A stretch of DNA of 64,000 nt from Tistrella mobilis (GTDB lineage: Bacteria > Pseudomonadota > Alphaproteobacteria > Tistrellales > Tistrellaceae). Positions 8,232 through 17,015 of this stretch are shown one piece after another. Every line of letters starts with the position of its first letter. The first letter of the stretch is position 1. Made by a program: the position numbers and the translations under genes. The stretch covers positions 1-64,000 of the forward strand of contig NZ_JBBIAB010000002.1 of NCBI RefSeq assembly GCF_039634785.1, read 5' to 3'. The notes under the pieces are model-generated. The model ran no database searches, had not been told where the DNA came from, and saw only the letters and a program-made list of their open reading frames with translations.

Positions 8232-9521
8232 TTAGTAAGACACAAGGCCCGGCAGGTAGAGGCTCAGCTCCGGCAGCGCGATCAGCAGCGCCAGCACGAT
8301 CACCTCGCCCACCAGGAAGGGCATCACCCCTTTGAAGCCCACCTCCACTTTGGTATTGGCGGCGCCCGAGGCCACGAAGACGTTCATGCCCAGCGGTGGC
8401 GTCACCAGCCCGATTTCGGCGGTCTTGGTCACGATGATGCCGAACCAGATCGGGTCGTAGCCCAGCGACATCACCAGCGGGAAGGTCAGCGGCAGGGTCA
8501 GGATGATGATCGCCAGCTGGTCGATGAAGAAGCCGAGCAGCAGATAGATGCCGATGATCACCAGCAGAATGCCCCAGGGCGGCAGCGGCAGGGTGCCGAC
8601 CCAGTCGATCAGGTTCTGGGGGGCGCGGGTGGCGGCCAGGAAATAGCCGAAGATCATCGCGCCGATGATGATCGCGAAGATCATGGCGGTGGAGCGCAGC
8701 GTGTGGCGCAGCGCCACGCCGAATTCCTTCCGCCCCAGACCGCCCCAGCCGAGGCCGATGACCAGCGCCCCGGCTGCCCCCACGGCGGCCGCCTCGGTTG
8801 CGGTGATGGCGCCCGAATAGATCCCGCCCAGCACCAGGCAGACCAGGATCGCCGCCGGCCAGACCGGCAGGATGGAGGCCATGCGCTCCTGCCGGCTGGC
8901 CTTGGGCGCCGCCGGCGCAATCTCGGGTCGGCGCTTCACCCAGACCAGGATGACGGTGGCATAGGCGATGGCGGTGAGGCAGCCCGGGATGACGCCGGCC
9001 ATGAACAGGCTGCCGATCGAGGTTTCGGTCAGCACGCCATACATGATCAGCCCCATCGAGGGCGGGATCATGATCGACAGCGTGCCCGCCACCGCGACCG
9101 TGCCGACCGCCAGCCGGTCGTCATAGCCGTATTTGCGCATTTCGGGCACCGAGATCCGCGCCATCGCCGCCGCGGCCGCGGTGCTGGAGCCGGCCAGCGC
9201 CGCAAAACCGGTGGAGGCGACCACGGCCGCCAGCGCCAGCCCGCCGCGGACATGGCCGATCCACAGGAAGCACATCCGGTAGAGATTGGCCACGATCGAC
9301 GACCGGGCCAGCAGCTCCGCCATCAGGATGAACAGCGGGATGGTCGAGAGCAGGAAATTGGCGGCGGTGCGATAGGGCGTGGTCTGGAGCACGCCGAGGG
9401 TCGGGATCCAGCCGATCGCCATCGCGGCACCGACCGCGCCGGTCACACCCAGCGCATAGGCGATGGGCATGCCGATACAGATCAGCACCACCAGCGCCAT
9501 CATGGGGAGGGCGACTTCCAT
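8232..9521 (-). CDS. TRAP transporter large permease (DctM type)
   Basis: A 429-aa integral membrane protein with about 12 hydrophobic segments, the driving subunit of a Na+-coupled TRAP importer. The DctM family pattern is clear: an N-terminal MPIAYALGVTG segment, the conserved SSTAAAAAMARISVPEM loop and MIPPSMGLIMYGVLTE. The end has TPPLGMNVFVASGAAN. It sits 12 bp downstream of the small DctQ gene and belongs to the operon with acyl-CoA genes, so it probably brings in the carboxylate that the operon degrades. Confidence 0.92.
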   Translation of the reverse strand: MEVALPMMALVVLICIGMPIAYALGVTGAVGAAMAIGWIPTLGVLQTTPYRTAANFLLSTIPLFILMAELLARSSIVANLYRMCFLWIGHVRGGLALAAVVASTGFAALAGSSTAAAAAMARISVPEMRKYGYDDRLAVGTVAVAGTLSIMIPPSMGLIMYGVLTETSIGSLFMAGVIPGCLTAIAYATVILVWVKRRPEIAPAAPKASRQERMASILPVWPAAILVCLVLGGIYSGAITATEAAAVGAAGALVIGLGWGGLGRKEFGVALRHTLRSTAMIFAIIIGAMIFGYFLAATRAPQNLIDWVGTLPLPPWGILLVIIGIYLLLGFFIDQLAIIILTLPLTFPLVMSLGYDPIWFGIIVTKTAEIGLVTPPLGMNVFVASGAANTKVEVGFKGVMPFLVGEVIVLALLIALPELSLYLPGLVSY

Positions 9522-9533
9522 CGGGGCGTCTCC

Positions 9534-10136
9534 TCAATTCGTCCGGGGCAGGTGGTCGCCCGCAGGCATTGTCGGTCCGGCATCTGCCGGTGCCTGGGGC
9601 ATCGCCTCGTCGGCCGGCGCGTCATGGGGCAGCACCGGCATACGCCCATCCACCACATGCGGCACCAGCATCGCCCCGCGCAGGGCCAGGCGCAGCGCCA
9701 GCACCGCCGAGCCGATGGCGACCAGCGCCCAGCTGGGTGCCGTCGGCAGCGGCATGGCGCCGCCCGTCCAGCGATTGGCCTTGAAATTCATCCAGGCGGT
9801 GTCGCCGGCCTTCCAGGCGATGGCGCCGAACAGCAGGGCGGCCGCGATCATGTAGATCACGTCCAGGCCGAGCCGCAGCCGCACCGGCATCAGGTTCAGC
9901 AGGATGTCGACCCGGACATGGCCGTCGACCCGTTCGGTGCCGGCCAGGCCGAAAAACACCACGGCCATCATCAGATAGAATTCGGTGATCTCGTAAGCCG
10001 CCGTCACCGGCGAGGCGAACAGATAGCGGCCGCCGGCATCTGCCACCGTCAGCACCATCATCAGGATAAGCGCCGCCATCGCGGCGCCGTCGAGCAGGGT
10101 TTCCAGATGGCTGACCGCGCGGTCGATCAGTCTCAT
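9534..10136 (-). CDS. TRAP transporter small permease (DctQ type)
   Basis: A 200-aa membrane protein with four hydrophobic helices (about 18-38, 53-70, 95-112, 137-158). It carries the DctQ-type signature YEITEFYLMMAVVFFGLAGTERVDGHVRVDI. The C-terminal 35 residues are an acidic, Pro-rich cytoplasmic tail longer than usual for the family. It lies between the DctP and DctM genes as in typical TRAP operons; ATG at 10136 with GGAGACGCG upstream. Confidence 0.9.
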   Translation of the reverse strand: MRLIDRAVSHLETLLDGAAMAALILMMVLTVADAGGRYLFASPVTAAYEITEFYLMMAVVFFGLAGTERVDGHVRVDILLNLMPVRLRLGLDVIYMIAAALLFGAIAWKAGDTAWMNFKANRWTGGAMPLPTAPSWALVAIGSAVLALRLALRGAMLVPHVVDGRMPVLPHDAPADEAMPQAPADAGPTMPAGDHLPRTN

Positions 10137-10245
10137 GGGGCGCGTCTCCTTCCCGGGGCGGGCCGGTTGCGAAGGGGGAATGCAGCAATGCCGGCAGGTC
10201 CCGAAGGGGGGCCTGCCGGTGCGGCGAAAGGGCCGGTGCCGGCCC

Positions 10246-11283
10246 TCAGCGGCTGGTCATCAGCTCTTCCCATTCGTGGAAGACGCGGGTTGCGGGCAGG
10301 CCGCGGCCGTCATAATCCTTCACCCAGGCGGCCTGAACCGGCTTCAGCTTGCCGGCCCAGACCGGCACGCCCGAGGCCGGGATGGCATAGACCTCGCCAC
10401 CCCGCTTTTTCAGGTCGGCGGCAAAGGTTTCGGCGCGCTCGACATAAAGCTTCTGGATGTAGTCATCCATCTCCTTGCCGGTCTTGATCAGCAGGTCCTG
10501 GAGATCCTTGGGCAGCTTCTGCCAGACGTTGTCGTTGATCACATAGAGCGTCGGAAACAGGCCGAAATTCAGGTTGCTGGTCGAATAGCGCAGCTGTTCT
10601 TCCAGCTTGTAGCCGCCGGCGGTCGGGATGTTGAACAGCGAGCCGTCGACCGTGCCGCGCTGAAGTGCGGGATACAGGTCCGGCGCCGGAATGGCGACCG
10701 CGATGGCGCCCAGCGCCTCGACACTGCGTTCCTGAATGCCGCCCGACGAGCGCAGCTTCACGCCCTTCAACTGGTCGGGCGTCAGGATCTTGGTCTTGGT
10801 GGTCATCAGCTGATAGGCATGGGTGACGGAGGCCTGGATCACCCGCACGCCCTGGGGCACGTATTCCACCTCGTTCAGCGTGCCGAGGGCGAGTTCGGAA
10901 TAGGCGGCACCCTGTTCGCGCGGGTCCGACTTGTTGCCGACCAGCGGAATGGCCGAGACCGTCGACAGCGGCAGGCGGTCGGAGATATAGAGCGGCGCCG
11001 CATAAGAGATGTCCGAGATGCCGTTGATCGCGGCATCCAGAAGATCGGATGATTTCGCAAGCTGTTCAGCGGGATAGATCTCGAACTTCAGACGGCCGTT
11101 CGACTGTTCGTCGACCAGCTTGCCCCAGTATTCCATCGCGATCGCGCCGGTGTGGCGGGTCGGGTAGGAATGGGCGACGCGCAGCGTGATCGGATCCTCT
11201 GCGGCAGCAGGGCCGGTGGTCAGGGCGACGGCCGCGGCGACGAAGGTGGCGGCGCCGGCAAGCCGGCGGGTCCAGGATGACAT
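10246..11283 (-). CDS. TRAP transporter substrate-binding protein (DctP type)
   Basis: A 345-aa periplasmic binding protein. The signal peptide (MSSWTRRLAGAATF start, cleavage near AAA-ED) is followed by the DctP fold with ITLRVAHSYPTRH, LKFEIYPAEQL and a GVKLRSSGG motif whose Arg normally salt-bridges a substrate carboxylate. PALQRGTVDGSLFN is the usual second-lobe motif. The ATG at 11283 is preceded by GGAGGAAG. It captures the acid for the DctQM permease encoded downstream. Confidence 0.92.
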   Translation of the reverse strand: MSSWTRRLAGAATFVAAAVALTTGPAAAEDPITLRVAHSYPTRHTGAIAMEYWGKLVDEQSNGRLKFEIYPAEQLAKSSDLLDAAINGISDISYAAPLYISDRLPLSTVSAIPLVGNKSDPREQGAAYSELALGTLNEVEYVPQGVRVIQASVTHAYQLMTTKTKILTPDQLKGVKLRSSGGIQERSVEALGAIAVAIPAPDLYPALQRGTVDGSLFNIPTAGGYKLEEQLRYSTSNLNFGLFPTLYVINDNVWQKLPKDLQDLLIKTGKEMDDYIQKLYVERAETFAADLKKRGGEVYAIPASGVPVWAGKLKPVQAAWVKDYDGRGLPATRVFHEWEELMTSR

Positions 11284-11375
11284 GGGTTTTCTTCCTCCCA
11301 GTGCCGGCGGACCTCTTCTTTGTGGAGGCCTGCCCGGCGTTGTCGTTGGCGTGGTGGGGTGTGCGGCTGCCGGGG

Positions 11376-13553
11376 TCACTCCCCGGCGGCGGCAAGTGGT
11401 TGGGGTGTTTCTGCGGCGGCGGGGGCGAGGCGCGCCAGGGCATCCACCGCCACCACCCCGTCCGGGCGCACGAAAATCGGGTTCACGTCGATTTCCTGCA
11501 CCCGGTCGGCGGTGGCGAGCGCCAGATCCGACAGCCGCACCACCAGATCGGCCAGCGCCTCGATATCGGCGCGGGGCCGGCCGCGGGCGCCGTTCAGCAG
11601 GGCCATGGATTTCAGCCGGCCGATCATGCGCAGCGCCTCCGCCCGGTCGACCGGGGCGGGGGAGACCGCGACATCCTTCAGGATCTCGACGAAGATGCCG
11701 CCGGCCCCCACCATCACCAGCGGCCCGAAATCGGGGTCGACGGTCACGCCGGCGATCATCTCGATCCCCGGTGCGGCCATGCGCTGGACCAGCACGCCGT
11801 GGATGTCGATCCCGGGCAGGGCGGCCGCGACCGGGCCGGTCAGCCGGGCATAACCATCCCTTATCGCTGCCTCGCCCTCGACATTCAGCAGCACGGCGCC
11901 GGCATCGGTCTTGTGCGGCAGCTGCGGCGACATCAGCTTCAGCGCCACCCTGCCGCCAAGCCGGGCGGCCGCGGCCACGGCGGCATCGGCGCCGGTCACC
12001 AGCTCTTCGTCCGTTACCGGAATCCCGGCGGTGGCGAGCAGGCGCTTGGCCTGAACCTCGGTCAGCACGCAGGCGCCCGCCGGCAGCCCGGCCAGTGCCG
12101 CCCTGCCGTCGGGGGCGGCGGCGGGGCCGGCGTCGGCCTGGCCCTGCCGCTCCACCGCCTCGCGATAGCGCACCAGATGGGCCAGGGCGGCGGCACAGCC
12201 GGTCAGCGTGGTGAAGATGGTGGTGCCGAGCCCGGCCATCAGTGCGGCCACCTCGGGGCTGGGGGGCGTGTAGGAATAGAACACCACCGGCTTGCCGGCT
12301 TTCGCGATCGCCGCTTTCAGCGCCTCGGGCGAGAAGGCGGCCACCGCGCCCACGCTGCCCAGCGGTGCCACGATCACCACCGCATCGGCCTCGGTGCTGT
12401 CCGCCAGCGCCTCGATCACCGTGTCGAAGGCGGAAAGCCCCTGGGCGGTGATGTCGACCGGGTTCTGGGTTGCGCCATAGCTGGGGATCAGCGGCCGGAT
12501 CCGCGCCTGCAGCTCGTCCGACAGCAGCGGCACGGAGAGGCCGGCCTGTTCGATCGCATCGGCCATCCACGAGCCCGACCCGCCCGACGAGGTGACGATC
12601 GCCACCCGCCGGCCGCGGGGCAGGCTGCCCACCGAAAAGGCGGCGGCGATGTCGATCATCTCGTCCTGGTCGTCGGCGCGGATCACGCCATAGCGATCGA
12701 AGATCGCATCATAGGCGGCATCCGATCCGGTGAGGCTTGCGGTATGCGATGCGGCGGCACGCTGGGCCGCCGGCGACCGCCCCACCTTGGCCATGATCAC
12801 CGGCTTGCCCAGCCGGGCGGCTTTCTTCGCAACCGGAATGAGTTTGTCGCCGTTCTTCACCCCTTCGATGAACATCATCAGCTGCGCGACCCGGGGGTCG
12901 TCGAGCAGGGCATCGGCGAAATCCAGCGCCTCCAGATCGGCTTCGTTGCCGGTGGCGACGACATGGGTGAAGGGCAGGCTGCGGCGCACGCCGCGATTAT
13001 AGAGCGCGAAGCCCAGCCCGCCGCTCTGGGCGACCACGGCGACGCCCTGATCGGGCACCGGCGCATCGACCGGCGCGATTTCGGCGGCCGGGCTGAAGGT
13101 GGCGGCGGTGCGGTCCAGGATGTTGTAGAAGCCCATGGCATTGGGGCCGATGATGCGCAGGCCCGTGCGGCGCGACAGCGCCACCATCTGCGCCTGAACC
13201 TCGGCCATCTCGCCGCCCTCTTCGGCGAAGCCCGACGAGAAGATCACCGCCGCCCCCACCCGGGCCGCGGCGCAATCCTCCAGCACGCCCAGAACCAGAT
13301 TGGCCGGCACGGCGACCAGCGCCAGATCGACCCCGCCCGGCACGTCACCCACCCGCGGATAGGCCTTCAGGCCCTGAACCTCGGCCCGGCTGGGGGTCAC
13401 GGGAAACACCTCGCCGGTATAGCCCCGCTTCAACAGCAGGTGCATCACCCGGCCACGAATGCGCACGATATCGTCGGAGGCACCAACCACCGCAATCCGC
13501 CCCGGGGAGAGCAGGCGGGCGATATCGGCGCTTTGGGAAGTTGTGGTGGTCAT
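11376..13553 (-). CDS. NDP-forming acyl-CoA synthetase (fused alpha-beta)
   Basis: A 725-aa single-chain acid:CoA ligase of the ADP-forming superfamily. An N-terminal CoA-binding Rossmann domain (SPGRIAVVGASDD, about 16-28; IIGPNAMGF) leads into succinyl-CoA-ligase-like domains. SHTASLTGSDAAYDAI carries the probable phospho-His. The C-terminal third is an ATP-grasp domain (KRLLATAGIPVTDEE, GGRVALKLMSPQLPHKTDAG, DPDFGPLVMVGAGG). It would activate the imported carboxylic acid as a CoA thioester. It is encoded between the acyl-CoA dehydrogenases and the TRAP genes. Substrate unknown. Confidence 0.9.
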   Translation of the reverse strand: MTTTTSQSADIARLLSPGRIAVVGASDDIVRIRGRVMHLLLKRGYTGEVFPVTPSRAEVQGLKAYPRVGDVPGGVDLALVAVPANLVLGVLEDCAAARVGAAVIFSSGFAEEGGEMAEVQAQMVALSRRTGLRIIGPNAMGFYNILDRTAATFSPAAEIAPVDAPVPDQGVAVVAQSGGLGFALYNRGVRRSLPFTHVVATGNEADLEALDFADALLDDPRVAQLMMFIEGVKNGDKLIPVAKKAARLGKPVIMAKVGRSPAAQRAAASHTASLTGSDAAYDAIFDRYGVIRADDQDEMIDIAAAFSVGSLPRGRRVAIVTSSGGSGSWMADAIEQAGLSVPLLSDELQARIRPLIPSYGATQNPVDITAQGLSAFDTVIEALADSTEADAVVIVAPLGSVGAVAAFSPEALKAAIAKAGKPVVFYSYTPPSPEVAALMAGLGTTIFTTLTGCAAALAHLVRYREAVERQGQADAGPAAAPDGRAALAGLPAGACVLTEVQAKRLLATAGIPVTDEELVTGADAAVAAAARLGGRVALKLMSPQLPHKTDAGAVLLNVEGEAAIRDGYARLTGPVAAALPGIDIHGVLVQRMAAPGIEMIAGVTVDPDFGPLVMVGAGGIFVEILKDVAVSPAPVDRAEALRMIGRLKSMALLNGARGRPRADIEALADLVVRLSDLALATADRVQEIDVNPIFVRPDGVVAVDALARLAPAAAETPQPLAAAGE

Positions 13554-13633
13554 ATCGGACGGATCACCATCTTGGGGGAGGGAGGCTTAGAACGAACGGC
13601 CGGGATCGCACCCACCGGCTTCACCGGCCAGCC

Positions 13634-13658
13634 GCAGCCGCGCACCTTGCGCGGCTGC
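13634..13658. terminator. GC-rich hairpin after the acyl-CoA dehydrogenase pair
   Basis: A perfect 10-bp stem GCAGCCGCGC (13634-13643) pairs with GCGCGGCTGC (13649-13658) around a 5-nt loop. A second smaller hairpin GCCGCC/GGCGGC follows. There is no T-tract, so it may be an attenuator or RNA-stability element inside the operon rather than a strong terminator. Confidence 0.4.
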
Positions 13659-13712
13659 AAGCCGCCATTGCGGCGGCGGCCAAGGGCGCGGAGCGCCCGC
13701 CCGGCGAGGGAC

Positions 13713-14759
13713 TTACAGACTCGTCAACATCGGCCAAAGCGCATCCCCGCCCCGGCCTGCGATGTCGCGGCCCAGCCGTTCCTGCCAGATCGCCTCGTTG
13801 CCGAACTCGTCGCGCCAGCTCCACAGCCGGCGGGTCTGATAGTGCAGCGGGTGTTCGCGGGTGAAGCCCATCGCGCCCATGATCTGGTGGGCGAGGGCGG
13901 CACCCTCGGTCGCCGCCTGGCCGGTGCGCGATTTGGCGAGCGCCGCACGCAAGGGCGAGCTGCTGCCGTCTTCGGCAAAGCCGATTTCGGCTGCGGCACT
14001 CGCCGCCGCGGTTTCGGCCGCCAGCACCGCCAGCATGTGCTGCACCGCCTGGAACTTGCCGATCGGGCGCCCGAACTGCTCGCGCTCGCCCGCATAGGTC
14101 AGCACCTGGGCGAGCGCGCCCGAAAGGGCGCCGGCGATCTGGACGGCGCGGAAGGCCGCCCCCATCGCCAGGACCTGGCCGGCCGCATCTTCGACCGCCG
14201 CATCCTCGACCGCCGCCGAGGCGACCGGTGCCTCGCCTGCGAAGCTGAGGTCGTCGCGCGCCTCGCCCGCCAGGTTGATGTCGGCAGAGACCGCCGCCGG
14301 CCGGGCCGCCACGACGATATGTTCCGCGCCGCGCCCGTCGCGGGCGGCAAACACCACCTGCGACAGATGGCGGCCAAAGGGCACCCGGCGGAGCGTGCCG
14401 GTCAGCTGCCCGCCCTCCAGAGACACGCCCCCGGCATCGGCGACGCCGATCCCCGTCAACCCTTCCGCGGCCTCGGCCAGCCCTGCCGCTTTCAGCAGCC
14501 GGCGTGCGGCCATCACCTCGGCCAGCGGCACCGGCAGGGCGTGGCGGGCGACATGGCGCACCAGGGCCTGCATCTCGGCCGGGCCGGTCATGTCGTCGTC
14601 GATGGTGTCGGCATCGGTGATGCCGGCGGTTTCCATCGCCTGCCACAACCGTTCGGGGAAATTGCCGCCATCGGCACCCTCGCGCATATCGCGGGTCGCC
14701 TCCACCGCGACCAGCCGGTCGACGGTGCGCAGCATCATGTCCAGGATATCGTCGCTCAT
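13713..14759 (-). CDS. acyl-CoA dehydrogenase-like subunit
   Basis: A 348-aa acyl-CoA dehydrogenase-fold protein. The C-terminal helical domain has the YAGEREQFGRPIGKFQAVQH motif and the HQIMGAMGFTREHPLHYQTRR segment. The N-terminal half is degenerate compared with complete family members, as seen for the partner chains of heteromeric acyl-CoA dehydrogenases known from steroid side-chain degradation. Its start overlaps the stop of the larger dehydrogenase gene by ATGA, so an alpha2beta2 enzyme is likely. Which chain carries the catalytic base cannot be settled by eye. Confidence 0.85.
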   Translation of the reverse strand: MSDDILDMMLRTVDRLVAVEATRDMREGADGGNFPERLWQAMETAGITDADTIDDDMTGPAEMQALVRHVARHALPVPLAEVMAARRLLKAAGLAEAAEGLTGIGVADAGGVSLEGGQLTGTLRRVPFGRHLSQVVFAARDGRGAEHIVVAARPAAVSADINLAGEARDDLSFAGEAPVASAAVEDAAVEDAAGQVLAMGAAFRAVQIAGALSGALAQVLTYAGEREQFGRPIGKFQAVQHMLAVLAAETAAASAAAEIGFAEDGSSSPLRAALAKSRTGQAATEGAALAHQIMGAMGFTREHPLHYQTRRLWSWRDEFGNEAIWQERLGRDIAGRGGDALWPMLTSL

Positions 14760-15910
14760 CTGAGGCCTAGCCCCCTTGCGATCATGCCTCTCAGGATCTC
14801 GCGGGTGCCGCCGCGGATGGTGAAGGCCGGTGCGGCCACGACGGTATGGCCCAGCAGGGCGGCCAGGTCGGCATCCTCGCGGTCGATCCGGGGTTCCAGC
14901 GCCAGCAGCCGCCGCGCGACCTCGGGGATCGACTGTTCGAAGGCGGTGCCCAGATCCTTGACCAGCGCCGCCTCGGTCGCCGGGCGCAGATCGCGATCCA
15001 GCATGCCGGCGATGGAGGTGGACATCCGGCGCAGCGTCGCCAGTTCCGCAACCTTGCGGCCGATTTCGACCGCGGCCATGCGGTCGGGCTGCGGGCCCGA
15101 CCCGTCGATGATCTCCAGCAGCAGCTGCACGGTGCTGAGAAACCGGTCGGGGCCCGAGCGTTCGAAGGCCAGCTCGCCGGTCACCATGGTCCAGCCGCTG
15201 CCTTCCTCGCCGATCATCATGTCGTCGGGGGCGAAGACGCCGTCGAACACCACCTCGTTGAAATCGTGCCCGCCATAAAGGTTGTAGATCGGCCGCACCT
15301 CGATGCCCTCTGCATCCAAAGGTACGATGAACTGGCTGAGACCCGCGTGGCGGTTGCTGTCGCTGCGCGCCGCGGTGCGGGCCAGCACGATCAGGTAATG
15401 GGCGCGGTGGGCGTTGCTGGTCCAGATCTTGCGGCCGGTGATCCGCCAGCCGCCATCGACCTGCACCGCCCGCGTGCGGGCGGCGGCCAGGTCCGACCCC
15501 GAATCCGGCTCGGACATGCCGATGCCGAAGAAGCAGGTGCCGGCGCAGATCTTCGGCAGGATCTCGCGTTTCGCGCGGTCGCTGCCGTGGTGGAGGATCT
15601 GGTGGCCGCTCTGGCGGTCGGCCACCCAATGGGCGCCCACCGGCGCGCCGCCGGCCAGCATTTCTTCCGTCATCACATAGCGTTCCAGGGCCGACCGGCC
15701 CCGCCCGCCATAGCTCTCGGGCCAGGTCATGCCGATGAAGCCGCGGCGGCCGCATTCGGCGCTGAAGGCCGGGTCGAAGCTCGACCAGGAATGGCGTCTG
15801 GGCGTGTAGAGGCCGGTGTCGCGTGCCTCCTTCAGGAAGGCGCGGACCTCGGTCCTGATGGCTTCGGCGGCCGGCGGCATGGCCGTCGGCGCGAAGGTGA
15901 ATTCCTGCAT
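14756..15910 (-). CDS. acyl-CoA dehydrogenase
   Basis: A 384-aa FAD-dependent acyl-CoA dehydrogenase. FIGMTWPESYGGRG, GIGMSEPDSGSDLAA (flavin-contacting loop), WRITGRKIWTSNAH and FNEVVFDGVF are the classical motifs. The C-terminal AFTIRGGTREILRGMIARGLGL closes the fold. The ATG at 15910 has GGAGAGAG 5 nt upstream; the longer open frame lacks a ribosome site. It is the first gene of the minus-strand catabolic operon and is divergent from iclR-type gene 16194. It should alpha,beta-desaturate the CoA ester made by the synthetase encoded at 11376-13553. Confidence 0.9.
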   Translation of the reverse strand: MQEFTFAPTAMPPAAEAIRTEVRAFLKEARDTGLYTPRRHSWSSFDPAFSAECGRRGFIGMTWPESYGGRGRSALERYVMTEEMLAGGAPVGAHWVADRQSGHQILHHGSDRAKREILPKICAGTCFFGIGMSEPDSGSDLAAARTRAVQVDGGWRITGRKIWTSNAHRAHYLIVLARTAARSDSNRHAGLSQFIVPLDAEGIEVRPIYNLYGGHDFNEVVFDGVFAPDDMMIGEEGSGWTMVTGELAFERSGPDRFLSTVQLLLEIIDGSGPQPDRMAAVEIGRKVAELATLRRMSTSIAGMLDRDLRPATEAALVKDLGTAFEQSIPEVARRLLALEPRIDREDADLAALLGHTVVAAPAFTIRGGTREILRGMIARGLGLR

Positions 15911-16120
15911 CTCGGCTCTCTCCGGGGGATGCGCACGGCGAAAGCGCGCGGCCGGGAGGCGCCGCCGGCTGGCAGGCATACCTCCGCCTTCATGCCGCCC
16001 GGGGGAAACCGCGCGGCATCAAGGGTCTGGCCAATGGGCTCTCGTGCTTGTTCTGCCCGGCAATGACAGCCCGAAACGCCGGTGTCTGTGTAGGTAAAAA
16101 TTCGTTTGTGCAGTGCGATT

Positions 16121-16162
16121 TCATATATGAGTTTTGACAACGCGGCACGTCACCGCTAGGGT
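16121..16162 (+). promoter_or_regulatory. promoter of the IclR-family gene with adjacent palindrome
   Basis: TTGACA (16134-16139) and TAGGGT (16157-16162) are separated by 17 bp and match sigma-70-type boxes. Directly upstream is the perfect palindrome TCATATATGA (16121-16130), a plausible operator shared with the divergent catabolic operon starting at 15910. Confidence 0.5.
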
Positions 16163-16193
16163 GCGAGAGAACAAGATCCTTGGGGGCCATCTG

Positions 16194-16970
16194 ATGAGCC
16201 GCGACGTGGTCAAGTCGGCGGCACGTGTCATTCACGTGCTGGAGTATTTCGACGACGTCCGCCGGGCGGCGTCGGTGTCGGAAATCGCCGAGCATCACGA
16301 CTGGCCGATCTCCAGCACCTCGGTGCTGATGCGCTCGCTGGTCACGCTCGGCTATCTCGATTACGAGGCGGGCACCCGCACCTACATGCCCACCACCCGC
16401 GTCGCCCTGCTCGGCAACTGGATCCAGGCCAACCTGTTCAAGGACGGCCAGTTGATGCATCTGATGGAGTGGTTGAGCGAGAAGACCGGCGAGACCGTGG
16501 TGCTCGCCGCGCGCAACGGCCTGGGTGTCCACTACATCCAGGTGATCCAGGCCACCAACACCATGCGCATGTCGGTGCGCCTCGGCACCGTCCGGCCGCT
16601 CTGCTGGTCGGGCTCGGGCTGGATGCTGCTCTCCACGCTCGACGACGACACCATCCGCAAGCTCGCCCAGCGCCACAATGCCGATGTGGCCCCCGTGGCC
16701 TCGCCTGAAACCGGCGCCCTGTCTCTGCCGGGCCGGCGCGTCGACATCGCCGAGCTGATGGAGGTGATTGCCGACGTCCGGACCAAAGGCTATGCCTTCT
16801 CGGCCAACCAGGTCACCGCCAATGGCGGGCTGATCGCCATGCTGCTGCCCACGCTTCCCGGCGACAAGCCGCTGGTCATCGGCCTTGCCGGCCTGACCAG
16901 CGTGCTCGACGCCAATCTCGACCGTTTCGTCGCCCTGCTGCGCGAGGGGATCGCGCTTCATATCGGCTGA
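16194..16970 (+). CDS. IclR family transcriptional regulator
   Basis: A 258-aa regulator. The N-terminal winged helix (about 5-65) includes VKSAARVIHVLEYF and a recognition helix in WPISSTSVLMRSLVTLGYLDY. The C-terminal IclR effector-binding domain has LGTVRPLCWSGSGWMLLS and TKGYAFSANQV. IclR proteins usually control a neighbouring degradation operon and bind a small aromatic or aliphatic acid. Here the gene is divergent from the operon 15910-6305 and co-directional with the enoyl-CoA hydratase gene 45 bp downstream, so both sides are probably its regulon. The ATG at 16194 is preceded by GGGGG. Confidence 0.9.
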   Translation: MSRDVVKSAARVIHVLEYFDDVRRAASVSEIAEHHDWPISSTSVLMRSLVTLGYLDYEAGTRTYMPTTRVALLGNWIQANLFKDGQLMHLMEWLSEKTGETVVLAARNGLGVHYIQVIQATNTMRMSVRLGTVRPLCWSGSGWMLLSTLDDDTIRKLAQRHNADVAPVASPETGALSLPGRRVDIAELMEVIADVRTKGYAFSANQVTANGGLIAMLLPTLPGDKPLVIGLAGLTSVLDANLDRFVALLREGIALHIG

Positions 16971-17015
16971 GTCTCCCCACACCGCCTCCCCAAATAACCG
17001 GAAGGAAACGCCCAG

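Noticed and set aside
11277-15278. A 1333-codon open frame on the plus strand
   Set aside because: It is antisense to the acyl-CoA synthetase and dehydrogenase genes; it is rich in His, Arg and Gly and is an artefact of high third-position GC.
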